Source: Planctomycetota bacterium (GTDB lineage Bacteria > Planctomycetota > B15-G4 > SIAN01). From it: DNA of 64,000 nucleotides. The notes under the pieces were generated by a model. The model saw only the letters and a program-made list of their open reading frames with translations. It made no database searches and was not told the origin of the DNA. Positions 17,536 through 25,780 of the stretch are shown here, in pieces (position 1 is the first letter of the stretch; each line of letters opens with the position of its first letter). Location: NCBI GenBank assembly GCA_028289345.1, contig JANQQL010000050.1, positions 328,370-392,369 on the forward strand, written 5' to 3'. The position numbers and the translations under genes are program-made.

Positions 17536-18747
17536 TCATACGAGTTCGGCGCTGACGTGGTCCGCCAGTTCGAGACCGCGCTCGGTCAAGCACAGCCGGC
17601 CGTTGGCGCGACTCAGCAAACCCTGCTGCAACAAACGATCGAGGGAACGATCCGGATAAAGCTGTTCCAGAGAGAAGCCCAATTGGCGGACCCGAGACTC
17701 CTCGAGGCCTTCCCGCATGCGGAGCCCAAGGATGACCAGCTCGCGAGCGCGTGCCGGGGGGTCCAGTTCCTCGGATTCGTGGGGCGGCCGGCCCTGCCAG
17801 TCGCCGAGGTATTCCGCGAGGTGACGGGTGTTGGTGCGCCGCACCCCGTTCACGTAGGACGCCGCGCCGAGCCCCACGCCAAAGTACTCGCGGCCCTTCC
17901 AGTAGACCTGATTGTGCAGGGACTCGCGGCCGGGCTTGGCGAAGTTGCTGATCTCGTAGTGGACGTAGCCAGCTTCGGCCAGCCGCTGGCGAACGAGTCG
18001 GTAGAACTCGAGTTCGGTCTCGTCATCGGCACGCGCGACTTTCCCGTTCTTCCAGGCCAGAGTCATCGGCGTGTTGTCTTCGTAGGTCAGGCAGTAGGTT
18101 GAGACGTGATCCGGATCCAATTCCAGAAGCCGGTCCAAATCAACTTCCAGTTCCGCCATGGACTGTTCGGGGGCGGCGAACATCAGGTCGATATTGATGT
18201 TGCGGACCCCTGCTTGCCGGAGCAACTGCAGGGCGCGACCGGTGTCCGCGGGGTCGTGATCCCGTCCGATCGCTTGCAAGGTGGTCGCGGAAGACGACTG
18301 GGCTCCCAAACTGATCCGATGGATGCCGAAGGAGTGCAACAAGGCGGCCTTTTCGGCGTCGACCGATTCGGGGTTCGCCTCCAGGGTCCACTCGTCAGGG
18401 TCGACCGCGAGCCGGCCACGGATGTTGGTGAGCAAGCGCTGCAGTTCCGCGTGGGACAGCGCCGAGGGCGTGCCGCCGCCAATGTAGACCGTTCGCAAGG
18501 AAGCGGGCGCCGGGAGTTGTTCCAGCTCTTGTTCGAGCCGTGCGAGATAGCGAGCGGCGCCATCCGTGGAGTACGGTGCGATGGCGAAATCGCAATAGGA
18601 ACAGCGTTTCACGCAAAACGGGACGTGAACGTAGAGAGCGTCAGGGCTCGCCGCCGCGCCCTTGCAAGAGGGTTTCGTAGAGCCGGCCGAGAGCTTCGTT
18701 TTGGATCTGCCGGACTCGTTCACGAGTGATTCCCATGCGAGTTCCAA
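17536..18747 (-). CDS. hemW: Radical SAM HemW (coproporphyrinogen oxidase-like)
   Basis: A radical SAM protein with the cluster motif CVKRCSYCDF and the HemW/HemN pattern YVHVPFC, YIGGGTPSALS, and SLGAQSSSATTL, followed by the C-terminal HemN domain. HemW proteins bind heme and are proposed heme chaperones; they are often misnamed HemN. No ATG, GTG or TTG lies close before ALYVHVPFC. The nearest in-frame candidates (GTG about 18723, TTG 18747) lie inside the upstream sigma-factor gene, giving an overlap of 80-107 bases. The true N-terminus is therefore uncertain. Its TGA at 17536-17538 adjoins pyrF. Confidence 0.9.
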   Translation of the reverse strand: MELAWESLVNESGRSKTKLSAGSTKPSCKGAAASPDALYVHVPFCVKRCSYCDFAIAPYSTDGAARYLARLEQELEQLPAPASLRTVYIGGGTPSALSHAELQRLLTNIRGRLAVDPDEWTLEANPESVDAEKAALLHSFGIHRISLGAQSSSATTLQAIGRDHDPADTGRALQLLRQAGVRNINIDLMFAAPEQSMAELEVDLDRLLELDPDHVSTYCLTYEDNTPMTLAWKNGKVARADDETELEFYRLVRQRLAEAGYVHYEISNFAKPGRESLHNQVYWKGREYFGVGLGAASYVNGVRRTNTRHLAEYLGDWQGRPPHESEELDPPARARELVILGLRMREGLEESRVRQLGFSLEQLYPDRSLDRLLQQGLLSRANGRLCLTERGLELADHVSAELV

Positions 18748-19459
18748 TTTCCCGGAGGGTCATCGGCGGCTGGTCGTCGAATCCAAAGCGCAGGCGCAGG
18801 ATGCTGGCTTCCCGTTCGTCGATCGCGTCCAGCAGTTCGAGGATGCGTCGCTGCTCGTAGGCATCGAACAGCTCATCCTCGGGTCGTCGGGCCTGCTCGT
18901 CTTCGATGATATCCGCGAGGTTCTCGTTGTCGTCGATCGACAGGGATTGGGTCGAAAGCTGGGACGCGCGCAGCGCTCGGTGGATTTGACGCTGGTTGCC
19001 AGGCTCCACTTCGAGTTCCTCGCACATCTCGAGGAACGTCGGTTCCCGACCCAGGGCCTGGCGCAGCCGCTGTTCCGCGGTCTTCCAGCGGGAAATCAGT
19101 TCGACCAGGTAGGAGGGCACCCGAACGGTCCGCACCGTGTTCAGCAAGGCCCGGCGAATCGCTTGCTTGATCCACCAGGTCGCATAGGTGGAAAAGCGAC
19201 AGTCTTCGTCCGGATCGAAGCGCTCGACCGCGCGCAGCAATCCGACGTTGCCTTCTTCGACCAAGTCGAGGAGCGGCAGCCCTTTGCGCATGTAGCTCTT
19301 GGCTACGCTGACCACCAAGCGCAGGTTGGCTTGGACCATTCGCTCACGGGCGACCGGATCGCCTTCGCGAATGCGCTCGGCGAGCTCCTTCTCTTCCTCG
19401 GCACTCAGGAGCGGGACCCGGTTGATCTCTTTGAGATAGATGTTCAGTGTGCCGTTCAC
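18641..19459 (-). CDS. Sigma-70 family sigma factor (group 2-like)
   Basis: A 272-residue sigma factor lacking region 1.1. Region 1.2/2 begins LNIYLKEINRVPLLSAEEE. Regions 2.3-2.4 read FSTYATWWIKQAIRRAL, the -10 recognition and melting segment. Region 3 follows (AEQRLRQALGREPTFLEM), and region 4 ends with TLREIGTRMGITRERVRQIQ, which contacts the -35 box. The length and the absence of the N-terminal autoinhibitory region suggest a group 2 alternative factor (RpoS- or cyanobacterial SigB-like) rather than the housekeeping RpoD. It heads the operon with hemW, pyrF, bshC and the desulfurase, so it may share their control. The regulon is unknown. Confidence 0.93.
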   Translation of the reverse strand: MNGTLNIYLKEINRVPLLSAEEEKELAERIREGDPVARERMVQANLRLVVSVAKSYMRKGLPLLDLVEEGNVGLLRAVERFDPDEDCRFSTYATWWIKQAIRRALLNTVRTVRVPSYLVELISRWKTAEQRLRQALGREPTFLEMCEELEVEPGNQRQIHRALRASQLSTQSLSIDDNENLADIIEDEQARRPEDELFDAYEQRRILELLDAIDEREASILRLRFGFDDQPPMTLREIGTRMGITRERVRQIQNEALGRLYETLLQGRGGEP

Positions 19460-19868
19460 GCCGGGCCCTTCCCTCGTCGCAGGGTTCGAAGATGCATTGC
19501 TCCGCGAGTTCTCTCGGCCGATTGGGGAGCGGTTCTTGAGAAGCGCCGATTGATAAAGCGCGGAATGCGAACGATTACGCCCACCCCGACGCGGTTGGGG
19601 GGAGCCCCTCAGGCGTGCGGAAACCGAGATCAGGCAGAGGTTTGGGTGCGACCGGTGAAGCCGGCCACGCCCGTACTGAGAAAGGTGCCCCCGGCCGTGT
19701 TGGGGGAGCGAGAGGAAGCGAATTCTCGGACACTCCGAGGCAAAGGCGTGCGCAATTCACACCGCTCCCCGCCCCATCGGGGTGGTGAAAAGTGGTGAGG
19801 AACGGACTCTCCGTTAGACTCCGGCCCAGCCAGGTCAGCCACCGAACTCGGGAAGAACGGCAAGCGAC
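19460..19868. other. Divergent intergenic region, sigma factor/HPr-domain gene
   Basis: About 410 bases between divergent genes, expected to hold two promoters. A CCCCG/CGGGG inverted repeat lies near 19767-19780. A TTAGACT string at 19814-19820, 49 bases before the TTG start, could be a -10 box; no matching -35 is evident. No gene seen. Confidence 0.4.
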
Positions 19869-21221
19869 TTGATCGAAGACACCCCATCCACCGCCGCGAG
19901 GCGTCCGGTCACTGATCCCTTGGACGAGGGAGCTCGCGAATTGGTGATCACCGAGGACGAATTCCTCGAGCACCTGCGCGAGCCGGTCGCGGAGTTCTAC
20001 GGCCACGGGTTCGGCAGCCTCCCCGCGGACCCGGCTCGCTGGCCGCGTCGGCTGCTGTCTTTGCTTGCGGAAAAAGCCCACGAGTTCGAGAGCTTTCTCG
20101 ACGACTTCGACGCCCGCAACAACCGGCGCTTCTCTCTCCTGGTGGAGCTCGTGGCATCGCTGCGAGGTTTCGCCGCCATCGCCCAGGTTCTCCACCACGT
20201 CCGGATCCGCTTCCCGAAGTATCAGGTGAGGCTGGAAGTCGGGGCCATGGAGCGATTCCACCGGACCCTGCGCGAATCGGCTGACTTCGTCCACCAGGTC
20301 TTGGGTCGGCTTCTGACCGAGTTGGAAGAACAGCTCGTTGGCTTGGGAGTGCCGCGACCGGAGACCACCGAGCCCTCCGGGGCAAATGGCCAAGGGAACG
20401 TCCGTCGACACCTCCCCCACGACATCGATGCCGAAGAAGAGGTCAGCCACGAGGCGATGACGGCCACCGTTCTGGCCGGGTTCCTCGGCGTGGCGGACTC
20501 CTTGCGGCGCCTGGAAACCGCTTTGCCCGCCGATGGTAGTCCTCTCGAGAAGTTCGTTGCGGAGCGCTACGACGAAACCAAGGCGCGCGCGTTCGAGTCG
20601 ATGATCCACAACGTGCAGTCGGCGTACGACACCCACATCAAGTTCACCGTTCTGGAATCCCGCCACCCCGACCTGCGGGTGTTTCGCGGCCATGTTTCTC
20701 TCGCCCTGCACATGCTCGAGATCGCCACGCTGTTGGTGCACTTCTACGAGCGTCACGAGAACAACATTCAGCACCACCGAGCCAAGAGCCGCATCGCAGA
20801 ACTGGTTCCCCGAGAACAGGTGCTGGCTCACGCCATCGATTTCGGACTGCGCAGTGCGTTGACCTCGGTGGTGGCGGCCCGACCGGTGGCAGAGTCGCTC
20901 CTCCCCTACTTCGTCCAACAGGATGAGATCGAACTGCATCTGCCGGAAGCCGGAATGCTCCATGCGCGACCGCTGAGCTTGATCGTCAGCATCGTTCGTC
21001 ACCATGGAACTTCGGTCGACCTCGTCATTGGCGAGAGTTCGACCGTCGCCAACTCGATCATGGGACTGATTCTGTTCGTTGGCCAGAACGCGGAGGCTCG
21101 GACCATCAAGTTCCGTGGTGATCGGCGTCCCCTCGAAGACCTGAAGCTGCTGTTCGACTACGGTCTCGGAGAGAAGGGAATGGACGTCCTGCCGGAGCAG
21201 CTCTCCTATCTGCGGAGCTAG
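19869..21221 (+). CDS. Large protein with C-terminal HPr phosphocarrier domain
   Basis: A 450-residue protein. The last ~90 residues form an HPr-like domain: MLHARPLSLIVSIV carries the phospho-accepting His (H365), VANSIMGLILF carries the regulatory Ser position (S396), and the strand-helix order matches HPr. Residues ~1-355 are helical and not recognised; they include FYERHENNIQHHRAKSRIA just before the HPr part. In HPr, enzyme I phosphorylates the His and HPr kinase the Ser. No ptsI, hprK or sugar permease is nearby, so a regulatory rather than transport role is likely. The N-terminal domain may be the output or partner-binding module. It starts with TTG at 19869; GTG 19944 is an alternative. 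Confidence 0.78.
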   Translation: MIEDTPSTAARRPVTDPLDEGARELVITEDEFLEHLREPVAEFYGHGFGSLPADPARWPRRLLSLLAEKAHEFESFLDDFDARNNRRFSLLVELVASLRGFAAIAQVLHHVRIRFPKYQVRLEVGAMERFHRTLRESADFVHQVLGRLLTELEEQLVGLGVPRPETTEPSGANGQGNVRRHLPHDIDAEEEVSHEAMTATVLAGFLGVADSLRRLETALPADGSPLEKFVAERYDETKARAFESMIHNVQSAYDTHIKFTVLESRHPDLRVFRGHVSLALHMLEIATLLVHFYERHENNIQHHRAKSRIAELVPREQVLAHAIDFGLRSALTSVVAARPVAESLLPYFVQQDEIELHLPEAGMLHARPLSLIVSIVRHHGTSVDLVIGESSTVANSIMGLILFVGQNAEARTIKFRGDRRPLEDLKLLFDYGLGEKGMDVLPEQLSYLRS

Positions 21222-21467
21222 GCGGCCTTTGACGGCCTCGGGGGGACGAACGAGGATTCTCGTCCCCGTCATCGGGCGCCGAATTTGTTTCAACAGCTGG
21301 CGAGCTGGGAAGGCGTGAGACGTTCGTCACCAGATCCGCCGGAGCTTGGCGATCGGGGTCATGAATGGAAGGGCCCGAGACACTCTGCCGCGGTTGGAGA
21401 AGTCCGCCCCAGGGCCTGGCGCCCTCGGCGGCGGGTTCCGAAAACTCTCCGGAGTTCGGTCCCGCGT

Positions 21468-22199
21468 TCAGATCCCGGCGGTCAAGCGACGGCTCAACAT
21501 CTGTGGCAACCCGGCGCGCTCGATCTTGTCGGCCGTGGCGTCCACGTCGTAGTCCACGCGATGCAGGCGCAGGATGTTGTCATCAGAGTTGAGCAACGCG
21601 TAGCTGGCCCGCGGATCGTGGTCGCGGGGCTGACCGACGCTGCCGATATTGCAGAACACCGACGTGTCTTCCGCAACCGTGAGCTGCGGTTGAATCCAAC
21701 GTCGGACCTCCCCATCGGGTCCTCGGGAGAACGCCATGGGCTGATGGGTGTGCCCGTAAAGGGCGAGGCGAAAATCGTCGGACTGTTCGAACACGTCGGT
21801 GGCCCCGGCCAGATCGCGAATGTAAGGGAACGACAGCGGCTGAACCGGCGACGCATGGCAAAACACCAGTCCGTTTTCGACAACCACGGGTGGAAGTTCC
21901 GCCAAGCGTTGCTTCATGCCCCGTGAAAGGCGTTGCTTGGTGTACTCCGTGGATGCCCGGGCAACTTCGCTGAAACGTGAGGTGTCCAAAGTGCCAGCGG
22001 CGGCCAAGTCATGATTGCCGGCGACGATGATGTCGCACGTCTCGATCAGAATCTGGAAGCACTTTTCTGGCTCCGCGCCGTAACCCACGCAATCGCCGAG
22101 GCAAACGAAGCGATCGGCTCCGCGCCCTCGGGCGCTCTCCAACACGGCGATCAATGCTTCGACGTTGGCGTGGATGTCGCTGAGAAATGCGGTCTTCAT
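21468..22199 (-). CDS. Calcineurin-like metallophosphoesterase (YfcE/MJ0936 type)
   Basis: A 243-residue enzyme with the full set of dinuclear metal motifs: SDIHAN at the N-terminus, LGDCVGYG, AGNHDLA, CHASP and LYGHTHQPM. The N-terminal MKTAFLSDIHAN and the ~240-residue length match small prokaryotic phosphodiesterases related to diadenosine tetraphosphatases. The substrate is unknown. It is the third gene of a minus-strand group after acylphosphatase and a membrane protein. GAGGGCC lies before ATG 22199 and next to the stop of the membrane-protein gene. Confidence 0.9.
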   Translation of the reverse strand: MKTAFLSDIHANVEALIAVLESARGRGADRFVCLGDCVGYGAEPEKCFQILIETCDIIVAGNHDLAAAGTLDTSRFSEVARASTEYTKQRLSRGMKQRLAELPPVVVENGLVFCHASPVQPLSFPYIRDLAGATDVFEQSDDFRLALYGHTHQPMAFSRGPDGEVRRWIQPQLTVAEDTSVFCNIGSVGQPRDHDPRASYALLNSDDNILRLHRVDYDVDATADKIERAGLPQMLSRRLTAGI

Positions 22200-22208
22200 C
22201 CGAGGCCC

Positions 22209-22964
22209 TCATGCGGAAACCGTGGGTCCGTCCTGTCGACGAGTCGGCGCCAGGAGCGCGACGTGAAGCGCGGTCACGTAAAGCGCCGAGGCGGACAACA
22301 CCCGCCATCGGTTCATGCCGCGAACCCACTCATCGGAAGAGAACCACTGGGGGCTGACGGGGAAAAACAGGGCACGGAGCCAGGAGCCCAGGGGAAGCTC
22401 ATGAAGGAGAGAGGGGCTGAGACTTCCAAGCAGGAGGGCCAAAGCCACCGCAGCCACCGCGTTGGAGGGAATCGCCCTTCGGAGCAGCAGCATCCAGGTC
22501 CACAGGCTCCAGGCGCCGGTCCAGGCAACCAGCCCCGACAGCAGCAGTTCGCCAACACCGATCGGCCCCAGGGGGTTCGCCACCGCCAGGGCGGCGGCGA
22601 ACCCGAGGGAAACAACGAGGATCCCCGCCGCCCCACCCAGGGATGCCCCCAGATCGAGGCGCTTCCGAGAGATGAATCCCGCGGCGCTCGGCGGCCCCGC
22701 GGACTCCGACGTCAGGATTGCCAGCTCCGGCATGACGATCAAACCGGCACACCAGCCCCATAACCAAGTCGTCGAAATCAGCAGTTCCGGAGCGAGATTC
22801 CACCCTCGGCCGTCAGGGGCGGTCGAGAACAGGAGGGGCGTCAAGAGCAAAGCGACACCCGCAACCGCCGCGACCCAAGTTCCAAGGGACCGAAGGTAGA
22901 GTCGAGTGCCCAGGATCCACCCTTGGGCCGAGGGACCAACGACGGCGTGCAAGCGACGGCTCAT
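22209..22964 (-). CDS. Polytopic membrane protein, ABC-2 permease-like
   Basis: A 251-residue hydrophobic protein with about six predicted transmembrane segments, for example WVAAVAGVALLLTPLLF, ASLGGAAGILVVSLGFAAAL and AVAAVALALLLGSLSP. The segment order resembles ABC-2-type transporter permeases, but no ATPase gene is adjacent, and the assignment is tentative. The ATG lies nine bases after the acylphosphatase stop, and its own stop is nine bases before the metallophosphoesterase start, so the three genes form an operon. Confidence 0.65.
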   Translation of the reverse strand: MSRRLHAVVGPSAQGWILGTRLYLRSLGTWVAAVAGVALLLTPLLFSTAPDGRGWNLAPELLISTTWLWGWCAGLIVMPELAILTSESAGPPSAAGFISRKRLDLGASLGGAAGILVVSLGFAAALAVANPLGPIGVGELLLSGLVAWTGAWSLWTWMLLLRRAIPSNAVAAVALALLLGSLSPSLLHELPLGSWLRALFFPVSPQWFSSDEWVRGMNRWRVLSASALYVTALHVALLAPTRRQDGPTVSA

Positions 22965-22973
22965 GTCCCGAGA

Positions 22974-23261
22974 TCAATACCGGATCTGGAACTCCTCGGG
23001 ATGGGAATCCTCGACATCGGCCGGTTGGCGCTGAATCTCCTGGACGAAGCCGTCGCGAACCCGGCGAATCTCTTCCACCGCCCTTTCGACAACCGCTGGC
23101 GTCCCGTGAAAGTGAGCCTCTACGCTGCCGTCGGTCAGATTCCTGACCCAGCCTCGAACCCCAAGCGCGCGGCAGACCGTCTGGACGGTGTATCGGAATC
23201 CGACCCCTTGGACCCGGCCGAGGAAGAGCAGTGATTCACTGGTTAGACCTGGGGTGGCCAC
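22974..23261 (-). CDS. acyP: Acylphosphatase
   Basis: A 95-residue acylphosphatase, which hydrolyses the carboxyl-phosphate bond of acyl phosphates. The signature GRVQGVGFRYTVQ contains the phosphate-binding loop and catalytic Arg, and GWVRNLTDGSVEAHFHG carries the catalytic Asn. The start is GTG 23261. It is the first gene of the minus-strand trio and its promoter must lie in the parS-bearing region to the right. Confidence 0.94.
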   Translation of the reverse strand: MATPGLTSESLLFLGRVQGVGFRYTVQTVCRALGVRGWVRNLTDGSVEAHFHGTPAVVERAVEEIRRVRDGFVQEIQRQPADVEDSHPEEFQIRY

Positions 23262-23608
23262 CTAAGTTATTTCCTTGCAAAGAGTTATGTGGATTGTGCG
23301 TGGCCGAGGGACCTCGATCATATCTGAGCGGCCATGGACCGCGAAGCGCCGCAAAGAGCAGGAAGTCCCCCGCGTTGCGGTCGAGCGAGAAGCCGAGCTC
23401 TCCTCGGAGGACGCGACCCAGGTGGGGAGCCGTTGTCGATCGGTGCCCGTCACCAACCTACGCCGAGGTCCACTCACCGGATCCGGGTGATCGCGCCACT
23501 GGCTCATGAGCTGCGGGCGAGACGCCTTGGGAAACTGAGCGGCAAGCACCGCTAGCTCTGGGGTGGATCAGCTTGGGAGGTCTGCCAACGTCCGCGGAAG
23601 TGGCGGCA

Positions 23609-23624
23609 TGTTTCACGTGAAACA
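23609..23624. promoter_or_regulatory. parS site 1
   Basis: Perfect TGTTTCACGTGAAACA, the consensus 16-bp palindrome loaded by chromosomal ParB. Confidence 0.97.
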
Positions 23625-23817
23625 TCTCCGCTCGTCCTACTGGTGCCGAAAGCACGTGGGAACTTCTGGCGATCGGGCCGGCGGGCGTTGGTCACTGAAA
23701 GACGGGCCGCCACGTCCACTCTCTGCCAAGTTGTTGAAGCTCACACAAGTCGGCGATCCCAATCTCCCGTCGTGGGCAGCCGACTAACCATCGAACTGGC
23801 GAGAGGCAGAGGCGCGG

Positions 23818-23849
23818 GCTCCAGATGTTTCACGTGAAACATCTGGAGC
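23818..23849. promoter_or_regulatory. parS site 2 inside a 32-bp perfect palindrome
   Basis: The perfect 16-bp parS sits at 23826-23841. The dyad continues eight bases further on each side (GCTCCAGA left, TCTGGAGC right), giving a 32-bp palindrome. No other site here extends so far. Confidence 0.97.
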
Positions 23850-24026
23850 GGCCGAGCCTCCACCCGAGTGGCGGTGGCGACACTCATTCCTAAACGTCGG
23901 CCCGGGACCCCACTCAGGCAGTTGTCTCCATGCGGGGCAGTCGCGCTGCTGGAAGGCGCCGGCTCGGACCCAGCGTGCGCGCCCCCATCGTCAGCGGCCG
24001 CCCGATTTGGTGGACAAGCTTGCAGG

Positions 24027-24042
24027 TGTTTCACGTGAAACA
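24027..24042. promoter_or_regulatory. parS site 3
   Basis: Perfect TGTTTCACGTGAAACA. CAAGCTTGC on the left and GCAAGCTT on the right add a spaced inverted repeat around it. Confidence 0.97.
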
Positions 24043-24460
24043 GGCAAGCTTCTCGAGCGTCCGCTGCTGGGGTCGCCTTGGGCCCGAACATCCCATGCGG
24101 ATCCCTCTGGCCATGGGAACATGAGGCGAGGAGGTTTCCCGGGGACTCGGGGAACACTCACCTCAGAGGAAGGCCGTGGTTGCTCTGTGAAGTCGGCTGC
24201 GCCAAAGGTCCCTGGACACGGGGACTCGCGTCTCGCAAGAGCCGTCAAACAAAACCGCCGGGGACATCAGCCGCAGGGGGTTCCCGAAGGAACTGCGATG
24301 CACGCCAGGCTCTCCTTCCTGGCTGGTTCCTGGGGACCTCGTGTTCGCTTCATCGAGAACTGGGGGGCCGCCGCAGCCGACTCCTCCCTGGGGTTCTATG
24401 CCAGAGTCGCCGATTCCCGTTTCCCTCTCCCTCCTGATCTGCGGCGAGTGCCTGGCGCGG

Positions 24461-24476
24461 TGTTTCACGTGAAACA
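24461..24476. promoter_or_regulatory. parS site 4
   Basis: Perfect TGTTTCACGTGAAACA, 419 bases past site 3. Confidence 0.97.
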
Positions 24477-24857
24477 TTCCGTTGTCGAGCCGCGATCTCT
24501 GAAGGGGACCCACGGTGAGGAGCAGGTGCAACCAGCCAACTCATGCCCGAGATCATGAGCCTTTTCCGGGGGCCGTCGTCTGACTGCGGCGGATGGGTGG
24601 GTTTCCGGAGCGCCCCGAACTACCCGCCGGCAGGGTGGCCTCGCTTCCGAATTGGGCAGCTTCTTGGGTTTCGGAGCCGGCCGAGGCACGAGTCATGGTC
24701 CACTCCGCGCCTCCTGGCCGCGGGGGGCTTGGCGACCCGAATGTGACCGGGGCCGCGGATCTCTTCCCCACTTCCGCGGACTCGGGACCCCACCAGCTCG
24801 CCCACAACGTTGCCGAAGTGCCCCAAGGCGAGTTCATTGGGAGGTGCGTTCGAGGTG

Positions 24858-24873
24858 TGTTTCACGTGAAACA
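24858..24873. promoter_or_regulatory. parS site 5
   Basis: Perfect TGTTTCACGTGAAACA; the dyad extends by at least one more base pair (G...C) on each side. Confidence 0.97.
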
Positions 24874-25045
24874 CGTCGCAACAACCGGATCCATCCACCG
24901 TTGGCTGTTCGGCTCTCGACTCTCCTCCCGCTTTGGAGGCACCGACCGGTGCCCTTCTTGCGGGCCGGAGGGATCAATCTCGGAACCGTCCTCGTTGGAG
25001 CCGGCGAGACCAGTCTCGGCTCCGGGCCCCTCCTTTCGGCCGACT

Positions 25046-25062
25046 TGTTTCGCCGCGAAACA
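25046..25062. other. Degenerate parS-like inverted repeat
   Basis: TGTTTCG-CCG-CGAAACA has the outer parS arms but an odd-length centre without CACGTG. Ordinary ParB is not expected to bind it well. It lies 69 bases before site 6. Confidence 0.4.
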
Positions 25063-25114
25063 CAGCAGCAGCGCTTTCGTCGAAGGCTCGGTGGCCACCG
25101 CGGGCACCGAGGGA

Positions 25115-25130
25115 GGTTTCACGTGAAACA
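25115..25130. promoter_or_regulatory. parS site 6 (one mismatch)
   Basis: GGTTTCACGTGAAACA, differing from consensus only at the first base. Confidence 0.92.
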
Positions 25131-25572
25131 CTCTCACCGACCCCCTGGTGGGAGGTGTTCGAGCCGGAGAGCTTCGTTGTGACAGACTCCGTTCCTCCCG
25201 CGCTCGCTACCGTGAGCCGCCTCGTCTTACCCCCGCGAAAGCTGATCGCCTTTTGGAGTCGGGTGGCAGCACGTCGAGGAGGCGACGTCCCACTGGGGCT
25301 TCCCGACGAGGTTCATCAGGGGCGGCGAAGTCCCTTTGCCGGGTCGTCGCGTTGACCTGGCCCTAAGGACCTTGGGGCGTGGGCCCCATCAGAGAGCCGG
25401 GCAGGTGAGGCCCGGGGCCGAGTGCCCATGCCGAAATGAGTGGTCGCGGTGCTATTGACGCCGTTCCGGAGGGAGGAGATCTGCCCGTGGCGGATCCGAT
25501 CCCCGCGCGACGGCCCCAGGAAAGTTCTAGGCAAGGGGCGAAAGACAACCCAGCTGGCAGCGGGGCGCCGCG

Positions 25573-25588
25573 CGTTTCACGTGAAACA
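25573..25588. promoter_or_regulatory. parS site 7 (one mismatch)
   Basis: CGTTTCACGTGAAACA, differing from consensus only at the first base. It is 192 bases before the parB start proposed here, so it is non-coding and ParB loaded here could reach the parB promoter. Confidence 0.92.
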
Positions 25589-25780
25589 CCCCACCGCTGC
25601 CGCCCATTGAGGCCCCGGGTGGAGCTTGGTTCGCCGCCACGCCAGCTCTCTCCGCCGGGGGAGCCAACGGCTGCGGATCCGGACACCCGCTCCACCTGGG
25701 AGGGATCGAAATCAGATCCTTGGGCTATGATTCCCGGGGCGGATCGAAAGTGTGTGCGGCATGACGGGAGGGTGTCGAAG

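Larger units (their letters stand above)
23262..25780. other. Apparent non-coding region with a parS cluster
   Basis: About 2.5 kb between acyP and parB contains no frame with a recognisable protein. The open frames are short, overlapping and interrupted by palindromic sites, as expected by chance at high GC. It holds seven CACGTG-centred parS sites, spaced 217, 201, 434, 397, 257 and 458 bases apart from first to last, and one degenerate inverted repeat. TGTGGATTG at 23288-23296 matches 7 of 9 bases of a DnaA box. The region is the likely centromere and may lie close to the functional origin. Confidence 0.75.

Noticed and set aside
25436..25780. N-terminal extension of ParB
   Set aside because: The extension contains parS site 7 and is unlike ParB; GTG 25781 has the correct Shine-Dalgarno and the standard ParB N-terminus.
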